Assembly: GCA_026936325.1 (NCBI GenBank)
Contig: JAPTHN010000013.1
Span: 15,453,415-15,517,414, forward strand
Reading direction: 5' to 3'
Source: Platynereis dumerilii
Taxonomy: Eukaryota; Annelida; Polychaeta; Phyllodocida; Nereididae
DNA: 64,000 nt
A program made the position numbers and the translations under genes. Each line of letters starts with the position of its first letter. The stretch's first letter is position 1. The notes below the pieces were generated by a model. It was not told the origin of the DNA. It ran no database searches and saw nothing but the letters and a program-made list of their open reading frames with translations. Shown one piece after another: positions 62,691-64,000 of this stretch.

Positions 62691-64000
62691 CACACTGAAT
62701 TGCTTCAATTCTGCTGGTGTAACAGAATCTGATTGATAACCACTTTTCAAGAGCAGTACTGTAGGTGCTGCCTGCATTAGCTCAGTAAACAAGAAGCCAG
62801 CTGTTCAATCTCAGAGCAAACTACTACAGGAATCAAGCTGCAGGTTTCCTGCCATAAAATTCTAGGAATGGAGTCAGAGGACTAGTGTTTTAGGCATAGT
62901 GCTTTGATACAACCAATCCAGCAACAGAAGAAAGTCAATTTATTGTCCTAGATTGGAGTGGGTTTGCCAATCAGCAAAGTAAACATGTAACAAAGAAAAG
63001 GAACCATAAAACACCAGATGGTGGATGATTCGGTTTTATGTCCTGTGTTTCTGCATGCAATCAGTTGGCTTATTAGGACAGTAAGAGGTCAATCATATTT
63101 AGGAAAAATGTGGTATCTCTAAAACTAATTTAAACTGGTTTTAAGAAAAACAACCAAGACACGAGAACCATCTGTTTTATCATATGAACCTCTTGTCATA
63201 AGACTATCTTTCCATATATGTGACCACTTTCTTCTGATATGGCCATGGTCCATAAGGCAACATTGAAATATAGGCAACATCTATATAATCAAAGGAAAAG
63301 GAACAACACAAAATATCACATTTTTCATTCAGCAAAAAGAGGAATCAGCAAAAAGGGATATCAATAATGGGGCAAAAAATGGAAACAAAGAAATGAAAGA
63401 AAAGAGAAGCACTGTTTATCATCACAGCCTGAGCAAAAAGGAACATCCATAATATCAACCCAAGAGGAAAAAGAACATCCACTAAGATTAAGAGAAAGTC
63501 ACAGATTGCAGCAAAAAAGCCATAGGAGAATGACACAGAAAAATTAACAATAAAAAAAAAGACTGTTTACAGACTAGTACCAATTAACTCTACAAAGAAA
63601 ATACACAGACCACTATTTACAAAGACAGATTGAGTAAAAAGGGAAATAGTTCGAATGGAAAATCAACCAAAAACTAAAATAACAAAATATTTTCAATCAC
63701 TGGAAAAATAGTGAAATCGGCTTACAGCTATATCATGGAGGAATGAGGCTATAAAACCGTTATATACCACATGTGTAATTTTGATAATGAAAAATGCCAA
63801 ACAATTATTTAAAACAGAGGCAATGTTCAAAGCTTTCAGAGAGCATAATTATAGCTCATCAATATAGAACAAGCATTAACTGCAGCAGCCAAATGTCAGC
63901 AACAGTAACTGCTGATAACTTTGATAAACAACTGCCTTTGGCATCTACGAAATTCATTATAATCATAAAATCAAGAGCAGGTCAATCAGAATGTAGTATT
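62691..64000. other. No gene recognised
   Basis: Mostly AT-rich sequence with a SINE fragment at about 63017-63090 (minus). A 63-codon minus frame at 63345-63536 is purine-bias noise. Confidence 0.35.

Noticed and set aside
63345-63536. Hydrophobic 63-codon minus frame
   Set aside because: It reflects an A/G-rich plus strand; no start context or homology.

Overview
This is animal (metazoan) nuclear DNA, AT-rich and full of repeats. It carries two large, intron-rich, convergently transcribed genes embedded in small transposons, SINEs and tandem repeats. There are no operons, bacterial signals or CRISPR arrays. The intron-exon structure, tRNA-derived SINEs, non-LTR retrotransposon fragments, several MITE families and a U12-type AT-AC intron fit a non-vertebrate bilaterian, probably a marine invertebrate. 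The species cannot be fixed from the sequence alone.

Layout. 1-5.7 kb is repeat-rich flank: a tandem array, a SINE, and a decayed CR1/L2-like LINE whose 3' region has been split by a long-inverted-repeat DNA element. 5.78-22.3 kb (+ strand) holds a complete EXOC8 (Exo84) gene with 16 core coding exons and three short phase-1 exons that look like cassettes. Its introns contain several MITEs, SINEs and a ~151-bp satellite. 22.3-29.8 kb is the tail-to-tail intergenic space: a TTAA-flanked MITE, a 52-bp minisatellite interrupted by a hAT-like MITE, CCATGGTC-rich arrays around a second hAT-like MITE, and a third MITE with an 8-bp target duplication. 29.8-54.6 kb (- strand) holds 14 coding exons of kazrin (KAZN): N-terminal coiled coil, a basic linker, three SAM domains and a basic C-terminus with stop codon. 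The exon(s) encoding the extreme N-terminus are not found. 54.6-64 kb, upstream of the visible KAZN exons, is probably KAZN intron or 5' flank. It contains more SINEs, two minisatellites and a 5'-truncated LINE inserted into a SINE.

Function. EXOC8 is a subunit of the exocyst vesicle-tethering complex and has a PH-like domain. Kazrin is a liprin-related scaffold linked to cell junctions and endosomal traffic. Both proteins act in membrane traffic, but nothing in the DNA shows co-regulation.

The strongest observations are: (1) an AT-AC intron in EXOC8 with matching U12 donor and branch-site sequences; (2) three symmetric phase-1 short exons before an NPF motif, one of which would add a second NPF; (3) a tandem duplication of the 3' end and donor of a KAZN coding exon; (4) SINEs lying almost entirely in the sense orientation of both host genes; (5) several MITEs delimited by exact target-site duplications. 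I found no wholly new biological system.
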